Source: CBDFJH01 sp965198095
GTDB lineage: Bacteria > Latescibacterota > UBA2968 > GCA-2709665
Assembly (NCBI GenBank): GCA_965198095.1
Contig: OZ240239.1
Coordinates: 3,596,001 to 3,660,000 of the forward strand
Length of the DNA stretch: 64,000 bases
Reading direction: 5' to 3'
The notes under the pieces were generated by a model, which was not told the DNA's origin, made no database searches, and saw only the letters and a list, made by a program, of their open reading frames with translations. Position 1 is the stretch's first letter. Every line of letters begins with the position of its first letter. The position numbers and the translations under genes are program-made. Below, piece by piece: positions 34,686 through 43,300 of this stretch.

Positions 34686-35117
34686 TCAGCATCTCCCCGG
34701 GTTTGTCTGGGTCTCCAAGCCGGAATGATAATCTGTGGTCCGGCTCCTGTCAACGCCCCTTCAGGCCGGGTCGCTTTCAAACGTCCGTCGGCAACGTGAG
34801 ATACGATCTTGAGATCTTTTTACAAGATCTTGATCGGCCGAAAGTAGATCGTTATATTGGAGTCTATCCGGAGTTCTCAGCCTGAGTTGAAGACATCGTG
34901 GGGATCCTGCACGACCCGGTTCTGAGTGCTTCCGCCCGCTCGCCTATCGATCGGTCCGACGCCGGAGGCATCGGTGAGGGTTGCCGCCAACACCGCTTCG
35001 ATGGAAGGGACCGCTTTCGAGTCGGATTCGCACCCGTTGGAGAGGCACGCCTTTCTCGGTGCACCGAATGAAACAGCTTGGGGATCCGCTTTGCCCGTGT
35101 CCGTCATCTGAAACAGC
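34686..35117. other. Divergent intergenic region before the M20 peptidase
   Basis: About 430 bases with a clear plus-strand promoter and inverted repeat (34804-34858), leaving a leader of roughly 250 bases before the peptidase start. The leader is GC-rich with several possible short stems. I do not recognise a known riboswitch; in particular the FMN element pattern is absent. Confidence 0.45.
34804..34858 (+). promoter_or_regulatory. Promoter with overlapping inverted repeat
   Basis: TTGATC (34830-34835), 17-base spacer, TATATT (34853-34858) make a good sigma70-like promoter. Overlapping the -35 is an imperfect inverted repeat (34804-34836) with arms of the type CGATCTTGAGATCTT and AAGATCTTGATCG around TTTAC. 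A regulator bound there would block the promoter. It probably drives the M20 peptidase, ribH and M50 genes. Confidence 0.6.
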
Positions 35118-36500
35118 GTGGAGTCTGATTTGAACGACGTTTACGCCTACATCGAGGGGAGTCGGAAACGTTTCCTGTCGGAATTGTTCGACCTCGTGCG
35201 CCAGCCGAGCGTCAGCGCAACGGGAGAGGGCATCCCGGAGTGCGCACAGCTCTTGTGTGCGTTGACCGAGGCTTGCGGCTTAAGGGTTCGCCTGATTGAG
35301 GGTTACGGAAATCCGATGATCTTCGGCGAGGTCGGGCCGGAGGATGCGGCCCGGACCGTGTTGATCTACGGACATTACGATGTGCAACCGCCCGACCCCC
35401 TGGATGCATGGATCTCCCCGCCGTTCGAGCCCACGATCCGCGACGGGAAAATCTATGGGCGGGGAATCGGCGACAACAAAGGTCAGCTTTTCGCCCAATT
35501 GAAAGGCGTAGAGGCGGTGCTCCATGCCTGGGGAGGCTTTCCGCTTCGCGTGAAGGTCCTGTTCGAGGGAGAGGAAGAAAGCGGCAGCCCGCGTATGGAT
35601 GCGTTTGTTCGAGATCATCGCGACATGTTGGCCTGTGATCTCGTCTACTGCGCCGATGGAGGCCATTCCTACGGAAATCGGCCCGAGATCGTGTTTGGTT
35701 CACGCGGTATCCTTTACGTTCAAGTCAAAGGCCGGGGACCGAATCGGGACCTCCATTCCGGGAGCTACGGCGGCGTAGTCGACAGCCCGATCGAACGACT
35801 CTGCCGACTCGCCTCCAGCCTCAAGGACGATGAGAGCAGGGTGAAGATCCCCGGCTTCTATAGTGAAGTGCTCGAACCGACCGATTCAGACGTCGAGGCG
35901 CTGAAGGCGCTGCCGGACAGCGAAGCGGGGGTGATGGAAGATGTCGGCCTGGGCCGATCGGTGGGCGATCCGGAAATGTCCTTCCTGCAGAAGCGTTGTC
36001 TTCACCCCACGCTGAACGTGAACGGTTTTCGAGGCGGGCACATCGGCCCCGGAATGAAGACGGTCATACCGGGGGAAGCGAGTCTAAAGATCGATATGCG
36101 GCTGGTGGAGCGGCAGACGCCCGATGAGATTTTCGAGAAGTTTACGGACTTCCTGAGTCGAATGGGATTCGGGGATTTGGAAGTTTCGCGAATGGGCGAC
36201 ATGTCGCCTTGGCGTACGGCTTTGGACGATCCATACGTGCCACGCCTACGACGGGCGGTCGCCTCCGGTTTCGCTACAGAACCGTATCTGGTCCCGTCCA
36301 TAGGCGGGAGTTTGCCGATGGCATCGTTCAAGCAGCTTCCCGGCGTCCCTATTTTCCTCGTCCCCTACGCGCAGCGCGACCAGAACAACCACGCTCCGAA
36401 CGAGAGCTTGGCGGTTCAGAACTTCGTGAACGGGATTCGGACAACCGCGAATCTGCTGAAGGAGCTCTGCGTAAATCGGACCGGTGAGATGAAATCCTGA
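35118..36500 (+). CDS. M20-family metallopeptidase (dipeptidase-like)
   Basis: A 460-residue M20 zinc peptidase that hydrolyses small peptides or N-acyl amino acids. Metal-site motifs are YGHYDVQPPDPLDAW (His about 86), GRGIGDNKG, FEGEEESGSP with the general-base glutamate, CADGG, and the late HAPNES histidine. The dimerisation domain lies at about 215-330. The start is GTG 35118; a TTG four codons later is possible. It leads a three-gene run with ribH 12 bases downstream. Confidence 0.9.
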   Translation: MESDLNDVYAYIEGSRKRFLSELFDLVRQPSVSATGEGIPECAQLLCALTEACGLRVRLIEGYGNPMIFGEVGPEDAARTVLIYGHYDVQPPDPLDAWISPPFEPTIRDGKIYGRGIGDNKGQLFAQLKGVEAVLHAWGGFPLRVKVLFEGEEESGSPRMDAFVRDHRDMLACDLVYCADGGHSYGNRPEIVFGSRGILYVQVKGRGPNRDLHSGSYGGVVDSPIERLCRLASSLKDDESRVKIPGFYSEVLEPTDSDVEALKALPDSEAGVMEDVGLGRSVGDPEMSFLQKRCLHPTLNVNGFRGGHIGPGMKTVIPGEASLKIDMRLVERQTPDEIFEKFTDFLSRMGFGDLEVSRMGDMSPWRTALDDPYVPRLRRAVASGFATEPYLVPSIGGSLPMASFKQLPGVPIFLVPYAQRDQNNHAPNESLAVQNFVNGIRTTANLLKELCVNRTGEMKS

Positions 36501-36512
36501 AGGAGAGAGTGG

Positions 36513-36926
36513 ATGGCACATACCGAGGCAGAGCGAAATATCGGCCTCGTTCTGGGATCTTTCCACAAGCAAGCGGTGGAGGAGATGCGGGACGAGGCCA
36601 GAAAAACGGCTCGCGTCTGCGGGTTGAACATTGTTCGTGAAGTCTGGGTGCCCGGATCGATGGAGAAGCCACTGGCCATTAAGCGGATGCTCAACTCGGA
36701 TGAAATCGGTGGCGTGGTCGCTCTCGGAATCATCGAGAGGGGCGAGACGAAAAACGGCATGGTGATGGGAGAAGCTGTTTTCTCTGCGATCGTTCAACTG
36801 CAGCTGGAAACGGACAAACCGGTCGGGGTGGGCATTCTCGGTCCAGAGATCCTGCCCAAGCAGATCCCTTCGAGGCTGAGGCCCTACGCCGGGAAGGCGG
36901 TTCGAGCCGTTCAGGCGATGCTGTAA
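36513..36926 (+). CDS. ribH: 6,7-dimethyl-8-ribityllumazine synthase-like protein
   Basis: Compact 137-residue protein with the lumazine synthase pattern: GSFHKQAVEEM, the substrate segment VPGSMEKPLAIKRML, LGIIERGETKNGMVMGEAVFSAIVQLQLETDKPVGVGILGPE, and YAGKAVRAVQAML. Lumazine synthase condenses the ribityl-pyrimidine with dihydroxybutanone phosphate in riboflavin synthesis. The usual catalytic histidine after RGET-x is asparagine here (RGETKN), so activity is uncertain. No other rib genes are near; the neighbours are peptidases. Confidence 0.8.
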   Translation: MAHTEAERNIGLVLGSFHKQAVEEMRDEARKTARVCGLNIVREVWVPGSMEKPLAIKRMLNSDEIGGVVALGIIERGETKNGMVMGEAVFSAIVQLQLETDKPVGVGILGPEILPKQIPSRLRPYAGKAVRAVQAML

Positions 36927-36947
36927 CACGTACGGGCCCTTGGTTTC

Positions 36948-37652
36948 GTGGGCGGGAAGGCCATGCACCAGACGCTAAGACATTTCTGGCCCCATCTCCT
37001 TTGTTCGGGCATCGCCCTGGCAGCGTGGGATACGCCGATCATCAAACCTTTTCGGATCTTCATGGTGCTCGTGCACGAGATGGGGCACGCTGGCTCGGCA
37101 CTCCTGACGGGCGGAGAGGTGACCGAGATACGGACCTTCTGGAACGAGTCGGGCCATACGCTGACACGCGGCGGATTCCCCACCGTGATAAGTAGCGCGG
37201 GTTATGTGGGCTCCGCGTTTCTGGGCGCCTTTCTGATCTACGTCGGAAGCTGGCCTCTCTGGCAGCGGGTGGTTTTGGGTGGCATCGGCGGCGCGACCTT
37301 CCACCTGTCCGTTCTCTACACGCCAATGCATACGTTTGATTTTGCGTTCGGCGTTCTTTGTGGCGCTGCGCTCGTGTTGATGGCCCTTCGGTTTCGGCGT
37401 CTGGCCTTCGCCGTGGCCACCTGGCTTGGCGTCATGCTCTGCCTTTACAGTTTGTACGACTTCCGGACCGATCTTTGGACGGATCCCGGAAAGACAGATG
37501 CCGGCATCCTCGCGAGCTATTGGGGTTTACCGATTCTGGCCTATCCCATCGCCTTCCTCTGGTCAGCCGTCTCACTGCTTTTGATGTTCTGGGCGCTCTG
37601 GAGTGTGGATCGAAGGCGTCGACGCGCGCAGTCCCAGCTTCAAAGCTTGTAG
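36948..37652 (+). CDS. M50B-like membrane metallopeptidase
   Basis: A 234-residue membrane protein with the zinc motif HEMGHA near residue 43, several membrane helices, SSAGYVGSAFLGAFL after it, and a late segment TDAGILASYWGLP whose aspartate could complete the metal site. The layout matches the M50B-like (SpoIVFB-related) proteins, which may cut substrates within the membrane. The start is GTG 36948 or ATG 36963. It is the last gene of the M20-ribH run, 21 bases after ribH. Confidence 0.75.
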   Translation: MGGKAMHQTLRHFWPHLLCSGIALAAWDTPIIKPFRIFMVLVHEMGHAGSALLTGGEVTEIRTFWNESGHTLTRGGFPTVISSAGYVGSAFLGAFLIYVGSWPLWQRVVLGGIGGATFHLSVLYTPMHTFDFAFGVLCGAALVLMALRFRRLAFAVATWLGVMLCLYSLYDFRTDLWTDPGKTDAGILASYWGLPILAYPIAFLWSAVSLLLMFWALWSVDRRRRRAQSQLQSL

Positions 37653-37721
37653 ACCCGCGTTCTGAAGCGCCACCCGTTTCCATCTGTATAAGTGAATAAT
37701 TATGCAAGGCGTGGATTTTTC

Positions 37722-37750
37722 TTGACTTGCGACACGTGGCGTCCAATATT
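37722..37750 (+). promoter_or_regulatory. Candidate promoter for the glycan cluster
   Basis: TTGACT (37722-37727), 17-base spacer, AATATT (37745-37750). The upstream text TTTTTCTTGACTT repeats the -35 context seen before glnB. The first gene of the cluster starts about 180 bases later. Confidence 0.45.
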
Positions 37751-37932
37751 GGCATGGATCGACCATTGGAGGATGGTGTCGCAGGAAGGCAAGGTGGAGA
37801 CGATCCTGGATTCAACCGAAGCGCGCCCGCGTCGTGAACAGGTCGGCCGGACGCCGTGATGGACGGGATGGCCCACGGAACCGGGCTGCGAGAGATCAGA
37901 CTGGCGCATCGAGCGACGATGGCGGAGGGCGC

Positions 37933-38928
37933 GTGATCATCACACAGACACCGCTTCGGATCAGCTTCGTCGGCGGCGGTACGGACTTCGCCGACTTTTA
38001 TTCACGAGAAGACGGCAGCGTGATCAGCACGGCAATCGACAAGTACGTCTACGTGATCGTAAAGGAACGGTTCGATCACAAGATCTATCTCAAGTGGTCC
38101 CTCAACGAGATTGTGGACCGAATCGATGACGTGAAGCACGAGCTCGTCAGGGAGGCCATGCGCAAGGTCGGCGTGCTCAGTGGCGTAGAGATTACGACCC
38201 TTGCCGACATCCCTTCGGAAGGGTCGGGACTCGGATCCTCAAGCAGCTTGACCGTGGGCCTGCTCAACGCGCTTTACGCCTACCAGGGTGATTTCAGGCC
38301 CGCAGAGCAGCTGGCAGAGGAGGCGACCCGGATCGAGGTCGATATCCTCGGGAAGCCGATCGGCAAACAGGATCAGTATATCGCGGCTCACGGCGACCTG
38401 AGACGCTTTCTCTTTCAAAAGGACGGAAGCGTCGAGATTGAAAAAATCGCAATCAGTGATCGTCAGAGGAGGAGGCTGAGCAACAACCTGATGCTGTTCT
38501 ACACAGATCGCGTGCGACGTTCTGAGGACATTTTGCGGAAACAGAAGGCTTCGATCCTTGACAGAATGGCCACCCTGCGGAAGATGAAAACGCAGGTCCC
38601 GGAGGCACGCCGTCATCTCGAAGGCGGTTCGGTCGACGAGATGGGACCCCTACTGGATCGCGCGTGGGCGCTCAAGAAATCGTTGGCCTCCGGCATCAGC
38701 GACCGTGAAATCGATCGAATCTACCAAGACGCGCGGGAGGCGGGCGCCTCCGGCGGGAAAATCTCCGGGGCAGGGGGCGGGGGGTTTCTGTTGTTGTATT
38801 GTCTGCCGGATGCCCAGGACGCGGTTCGGACGGCATTGGATGGCTACCGGGAGATGCCATTCAGCCTGGAGCGGGATGGGAGCAAAGTGATCTTCAACGT
38901 GAGACGCGAGGGATGGCTAAAGGACTGA
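37933..38928 (+). CDS. hddA: GHMP sugar kinase, D-glycero-D-manno-heptose 7-phosphate kinase-like
   Basis: A 331-residue GHMP kinase. It has the N-terminal TPLRISFVGGGTDFADFY, the ATP loop PSEGSGLGSSSSLTVGLLNALYAY, GKQDQYIAAHGDLRRF, and the C-terminal KISGAGGGGFLLLYC loop. The pattern is that of HddA-type kinases, which phosphorylate heptose 7-phosphate at C1 for GDP-heptose synthesis; a fucose/mannose-type substrate is also possible. I start at GTG 37933 (GGAGG upstream), where homology begins, rather than 33 codons earlier. GmhA- and GmhB-like partners are not in this window. Confidence 0.8.
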   Translation: MIITQTPLRISFVGGGTDFADFYSREDGSVISTAIDKYVYVIVKERFDHKIYLKWSLNEIVDRIDDVKHELVREAMRKVGVLSGVEITTLADIPSEGSGLGSSSSLTVGLLNALYAYQGDFRPAEQLAEEATRIEVDILGKPIGKQDQYIAAHGDLRRFLFQKDGSVEIEKIAISDRQRRRLSNNLMLFYTDRVRRSEDILRKQKASILDRMATLRKMKTQVPEARRHLEGGSVDEMGPLLDRAWALKKSLASGISDREIDRIYQDAREAGASGGKISGAGGGGFLLLYCLPDAQDAVRTALDGYREMPFSLERDGSKVIFNVRREGWLKD

Positions 38929-38959
38929 CTGTGGCCACGGGAAGAAAAAGCAGGTCTTG

Positions 38960-38990
38960 TGCAACCCTTTTGCAGGGTTTTTTTGTTGCA
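38960..38990 (+). terminator. Terminator or attenuator between hddA and the epimerase
   Basis: AACCCT (38963-38968) pairs with AGGGTT (38974-38979) and runs into a seven-T tract. An outer pair, TGCAAC (38960-38965) with GTTGCA (38985-38990), partly overlaps the inner stem, so alternative folds exist. It sits 9 bases before the next start codon. Confidence 0.6.
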
Positions 38991-38998
38991 GTAACGGC

Positions 38999-40126
38999 AT
39001 GAACGTGCTCATTACCGGCGGCGCCGGATTTATCGGCTGTCACACGGCGGACGCGCTCATCGAGGCGGGCCATCGCGTTCGGGTGCTGGACAGCCTGAGA
39101 CCTCCAATACACCCAAACGGACGGCCTCCCCACGCCTCCGAAGGGACGGAGTTCGTCAGCGGAGACGTGACGAACAAAGGTGACGTCGCACGTGCGCTGA
39201 CCGACATGGACGCCGTTTTCCACTTCGCGGCCTACCAGGACTACCTGCCGGACTTCAGCACCTTCTTCCGGGTGAACACGGTCGGCACCGCCCTTCTTTA
39301 CGAAATTCTGGTAGAACGTAAATGTCCCCTGCGAAAGGTGGTCGTTGCTTCCTCTCAGGCGGTCTACGGAGAGGGGAGATACCGGTGCGGGCAGGACGGT
39401 GATTTCTATCCGGATTCGCGGCCGCTGCATCAACTGGAACGCGCCCGGTGGGAGATCGTTTGCCCGGCGTGTGGGCGTCCCGGTCTCAGCGTGCCGACGG
39501 ATGAGCGTCTTACGAATCCTCAAAATCAGTACGCGATGTCCAAATACAGCCAGGAGATGGTCGGAATCAACCTCGGCAGGCGGTATGACATCCCAACCGT
39601 CGCCCTGCGCTATTCCATCGTGCAGGGTCCCGGGCAATCTCCCTACAACGCCTATTCCGGGGTCTGTCGTCTTTTCTGTATGGCCCATCGCGGGGATGAT
39701 ACACCCACGATCTACGAAGATGGGTTGCAGATGAGGGACTACGTCAACATCGAGGATGTCGTTCGCGCGAATCTGCTCGTCCTGGAAAGGGATGAAGCCG
39801 ATTACGAATCGTTCAACGTGGGCGCAGGACGCGCCTACACGGTCACGGAGTTTGCCGGAATGGTCGCAAGAGTCTACGGCAAGACCGCCGCACCCTGTCC
39901 ATCCGGCTTGTTCCGGTTCGGCGACACCCGCCACATCGTTTCTGATATCACGAAGTTGAAGGCCTTGGGGTGGGAGCCCCGGCACACGCCTGAAAAAAGC
40001 GTGGCAGACTACAAGGCTTGGCTGGAGACACAGCCGGAGGTTGGCGACGTTCTAGCCAGCGCCAGGAAGAAGATGGAAGGGCTCGACGTGTTGCGTGAGG
40101 CCAAGGGAGGATGCCGGGAGACTTGA
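38999..40126 (+). CDS. NAD-dependent epimerase, dTDP-L-rhamnose 4-epimerase-like
   Basis: A 375-residue extended SDR enzyme. NAD binding is at VLITGGAGFIGCHTADAL, the active site at SSQAVYG ... YAMSK (Tyr-x-x-x-Lys). Between strand and catalytic tyrosine lies an insertion with YRCGQDGDFYPDSRP and ARWEIVCPACGRPGLSVPTDE, a metal-knuckle-like feature I associate with the dTDP-L-rhamnose 4-epimerase group. The product would be a nucleotide sugar for surface glycan. The start ATG is at 38999, just after the hairpin. Confidence 0.8.
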   Translation: MNVLITGGAGFIGCHTADALIEAGHRVRVLDSLRPPIHPNGRPPHASEGTEFVSGDVTNKGDVARALTDMDAVFHFAAYQDYLPDFSTFFRVNTVGTALLYEILVERKCPLRKVVVASSQAVYGEGRYRCGQDGDFYPDSRPLHQLERARWEIVCPACGRPGLSVPTDERLTNPQNQYAMSKYSQEMVGINLGRRYDIPTVALRYSIVQGPGQSPYNAYSGVCRLFCMAHRGDDTPTIYEDGLQMRDYVNIEDVVRANLLVLERDEADYESFNVGAGRAYTVTEFAGMVARVYGKTAAPCPSGLFRFGDTRHIVSDITKLKALGWEPRHTPEKSVADYKAWLETQPEVGDVLASARKKMEGLDVLREAKGGCRET

Positions 40127-40162
40127 GACAGATGGAGATACAGAGATCGGATCTTTAGCGAG

Positions 40163-40891
40163 ATGAGTTCTGAAAGCCAGCAGGGTGGAATCGAAGCAAA
40201 GCCGCTGCTTTCGATTGTGGTTCCTGTCTACAATGAGCGCAGCACGATCGCCACGGTGCTGGAAAAAGTGAGCGCAGTCTTCTTGGACCGGGACATTTCG
40301 AAAGAGATCGTCATCGTGGACGACGGCTCGACCGACGGCACCCGAGAGTTTTTGAGCGATCTCTCGGACCCGGAGACCCGCGTCGTGCTCCATTCCGAAA
40401 ACCGTGGAAAGGGCGCTGCGGTCCGTACGGCGCTCGATTTTGTGAGGGGCGAGTATGTCCTGATCCAGGACGCAGACCTGGAATATGATCCGAAGGACTA
40501 TCCGGCGCTGCTGGCTCCGGTTCAGCGGGATCGGTCCATCCCCGTGGTCTTCGGATCCCGGTTTCTGGGTCACATCGAAGACATGAAGTTTCCGAATTTC
40601 GTGGCCAACAAGCTCCTGACGTTCGCAACCAACCTGCTTTACGGATCCCGCCTCACCGATCTTTGCACCGGCTTCAAGCTCTACAGGACCTCGCTGATCC
40701 AAGACATCCCGCTGGTGCGAAACGGATTCGATCTCGAACACGAACTGACCGCGAAACTTTTGAGAAGGGGTTTCGACATTTTGGAAGTTCCGGTCGACTA
40801 CCGGGGAAGAGACGTTCGGGCCGGGAAGAAGGTGAGGTGGACCGATTTTTTTAAAGACATCTACACCCTGTTGCACTTTCGCGTGGGTTGA
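40163..40891 (+). CDS. Family 2 glycosyltransferase, polyprenyl-phosphate type
   Basis: A 242-residue GT-A enzyme resembling dolichol-phosphate mannosyltransferase. SIVVPVYNERSTIATVLEKV and VDDGSTDGT form the nucleotide-sugar site; QDADLEYDPKDYP supplies the metal-binding DAD. There is no membrane segment, so it is the short soluble form. It likely loads a sugar onto a polyprenyl phosphate used by the GT-C enzyme encoded 16 bases downstream. Confidence 0.88.
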   Translation: MSSESQQGGIEAKPLLSIVVPVYNERSTIATVLEKVSAVFLDRDISKEIVIVDDGSTDGTREFLSDLSDPETRVVLHSENRGKGAAVRTALDFVRGEYVLIQDADLEYDPKDYPALLAPVQRDRSIPVVFGSRFLGHIEDMKFPNFVANKLLTFATNLLYGSRLTDLCTGFKLYRTSLIQDIPLVRNGFDLEHELTAKLLRRGFDILEVPVDYRGRDVRAGKKVRWTDFFKDIYTLLHFRVG

Positions 40892-40906
40892 GATCGCTGC
40901 GAGGTC

Positions 40907-42610
40907 GTGCTAATGGCCGTGGAAGGTGTCGGCTGGCAAAAGTGGCTCCTGGCCTTCGCAGGCTGCCTGCTCCTGCTGATCGTCGTCGAGCAAGGCGAGG
41001 GCATCGGCCCGCTGTCTCTCATTCTGACCCTGGTGTTGTTCGCCCTGCCCTTGGGCAGCATCATCCTGTCTCATACCGGGATGATCGCCAAGTCGAGCTA
41101 TCTTGCCTGGGCTTGGGCGTGCGCTTTGTGCGTCGGGGGCCTCTACCTGATGACGTGCAACCCGTGGGTGAGCATCATCGGGGACAATATCGTCAACATC
41201 AGAGATGCCCTGCGCCTTCTCCAGGGAAAGTCGCTTCTCGACACGCAATACGGGCTCGGTTTCAAGATCCTGCTGATGCCGCCGCTCTGGTTGTTCGACC
41301 ATTCCGTGACGGCCATGAAGGTGGCCGTTGCTTCAACGGGCGTGCTTTTCCCGCTGTTCTGTTTTCTTGTTCTGAGGCAGTTCACCTCTCCGAACCGGGC
41401 GCTGACGATCTCGGCGCTTTCGGCCATCCTTCCGGTTTCGGTCAGCTATTCCAGCCAGCTGATCGCCGACCTGCCTTACGCTTCCTTCTCGCTCCTTGCC
41501 CTGTATGTCACGCTTCGGTACGTGGATCGCCCAGGCCTTTCCTGGCCCGGGTTGATCGGCGCCTCCTGCGCCCTGGGATGGGCCTATCACATCAAGTCGC
41601 CCGGCCTGTTCGTGGCCATCGCGGCCGTACTCTACCTCCTCATCAAGAGAGAGGTCTTCAAACCGCTGCTCCTGGCTGTCGGCGTAGGCCTTTGGGTGGC
41701 CCCTTGGATGCTGTTTCTCCGGGCCAACTTTCCCGGTAGAGTCGGTCATTTCTCTGCCATGCTCGGGCAAATCGGCCAGGGTGAGCATATGCCGGACGAA
41801 GAGATCGGGAACTTCTGGCACAACGTGTTCTATTTTGTGTTCAGGAAGAATCCCCAGGACTACCTCAGCAACTTTGGAACCGTCTTTCTCCCGTTTGATT
41901 TTCCGGGCGAGGCCTGGTTGTTGCTGGCGCTCATCACGCTCGGATTCTTCGTGGGGAGGCAGCTGGCGGACTGCAGGCCCACGTCGTTCTTGAGGGGATT
42001 GGAGATCCACGATTGGTATATGCTCGGGTATTTCGCTGTCCTGTTCATGCTTCCCGGCTCGCCTGACCGTTACCTGATACCGGCGCTCCCATTCCTGTTG
42101 CTTTACCTCTTTCGGGGCCTGGATGCCGTGGTCGGTCTTGCCCGCGACGCGTTCGTCTCGAAAACGGTGTTCCTGGTGTCGGCCGTCCTGATTTTTGTTT
42201 CTTCCTACCATTCCGACCTCGGGTTCATCTCATTCAAGCGATCCCAGAAGGGCTACCCGGGCTATTGGGAGAACTATTACAAGGCCGCGCTCTGGGTCCG
42301 GCGTCATACCCCGCGCGAGAGTCGTATCGCGGCTCGCAAGCCCTCCCTGATGTGGTTCTGGTCGGAGAGGGAGAGCGCTGTTTTTCCAAGGACAAAGAAT
42401 ATAGAGGAGGCGTGGAAAGGCCTGAAGTCGTCGTTCGATTATGTCGTGGTGGACAATCTTCCGTTCTTTCCGGACAAGATCAAATATCTGATTCCGGTCT
42501 ACCAGGCTTATCCAGACAGCTTCTCCGTCGTCCACACCACGCCTGAACCGACGAACTACGTGCTCAAGATTGTGTCTGAGCGTGGCGGCCGGACGCGTGG
42601 CGTGCCCTGA
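40907..42610 (+). CDS. GT-C membrane glycosyltransferase (family 39-like)
   Basis: A 567-residue protein with about 12 membrane helices and a short C-terminal soluble part. In the first periplasmic loop it has acidic residues around SIIGDNIVNIRDALRLLQGKSLLDTQYGLGFKILLMPPLWL, as expected of GT-C (PMT/ArnT-like) enzymes that transfer sugars from lipid carriers. ADLPYASFSLLALYVTLRY is also typical. It is paired with the GT2 gene and ends the glycan cluster. Confidence 0.8.
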   Translation: MLMAVEGVGWQKWLLAFAGCLLLLIVVEQGEGIGPLSLILTLVLFALPLGSIILSHTGMIAKSSYLAWAWACALCVGGLYLMTCNPWVSIIGDNIVNIRDALRLLQGKSLLDTQYGLGFKILLMPPLWLFDHSVTAMKVAVASTGVLFPLFCFLVLRQFTSPNRALTISALSAILPVSVSYSSQLIADLPYASFSLLALYVTLRYVDRPGLSWPGLIGASCALGWAYHIKSPGLFVAIAAVLYLLIKREVFKPLLLAVGVGLWVAPWMLFLRANFPGRVGHFSAMLGQIGQGEHMPDEEIGNFWHNVFYFVFRKNPQDYLSNFGTVFLPFDFPGEAWLLLALITLGFFVGRQLADCRPTSFLRGLEIHDWYMLGYFAVLFMLPGSPDRYLIPALPFLLLYLFRGLDAVVGLARDAFVSKTVFLVSAVLIFVSSYHSDLGFISFKRSQKGYPGYWENYYKAALWVRRHTPRESRIAARKPSLMWFWSERESAVFPRTKNIEEAWKGLKSSFDYVVVDNLPFFPDKIKYLIPVYQAYPDSFSVVHTTPEPTNYVLKIVSERGGRTRGVP

Positions 42611-42640
42611 GCCTGCCGGACCGTTCGATTCCTCATCTTA

Positions 42641-43160
42641 CCTGAATAATTCATTAAAAAAGGTTAGGAAAAGTCACTCGTACTCACCTTTTCTTGCCCG
42701 CCCAAGAAAAGGTGACAAAAGAAGGGCGCCTGCCTGCCGCGCCCAACGCGGCGCAGGCAGGCCCCTCAAACGCCGGGGAGGCTCGGGCCGTGGCGACTCA
42801 GCCTCACTGGAAAGGATTGGCGCCGCGAAAGGAATGAACTCCTCCCCCCGCCTGATGCCCACTGCGGGACCCGCCCCCACGCCGCGAATTTCCATTCGCC
42901 CCCACATCCGCCCCCCCACCTGACCCCGTCCCACAGAGGGCCCAAACCCCTGGGAGGAGAAACGCCGAAGCAGCCAGAGAGCCGAAACGCCACGGCCGCG
43001 ATGACATCTGGCCCGAATCACTCGTGAAATCTGAACAATATGCGTACATACTGGGCTTTCCAGTTATTGCACCAAAACAAGGTTTTTTAGCTCAAATTGG
43101 ATCACTGATTGTTCCACATAAAATGATGGAAATTTTCAGCAAATTTATGAATTATTCAGG
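42641..43160. mobile_element. Terminal-inverted-repeat element (copy c), inverted, with extra hairpin
   Basis: A 520-bp copy of the two-module element, opposite in orientation to copy b. It is bounded by CCTGAATAATTCAT (42641) and ATGAATTATTCAGG (ending 43160). Module 1 is 43012-43160 (149 bp, same length as in copy b). Relative to copy b, it carries an extra hairpin of about 35 bases near 42729-42763 made of GCCTGCCTGC / GCAGGCAGGC arms. It starts 30 bases after the GT-C stop. Confidence 0.8.
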
Positions 43161-43300
43161 TTAGAGTCTTACAGTGTGATTTCTACGAAAAATGGTACAT
43201 GTTTGTTCGTGCTGCCTGCTCAGGGATTCGTGTTGACGATAAAGGGTCAAGGGTAGGGTGTGGAGTCTACGGCCTGCCTGCTGCGGCAGGACATCGCGCA
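43161..43300. other. Spacer between element copy c and the DUF559 cassette
   Basis: About 140 bases without a gene; a GCCTGCCTGC...GCAGG stem lies at 43269-43290. Confidence 0.4.

Noticed and set aside
34865..35117. FMN riboswitch, suggested by the lumazine-synthase-like gene downstream
   Set aside because: The conserved FMN-element blocks (for example the ACCGGCGGT region) are not present in the leader.
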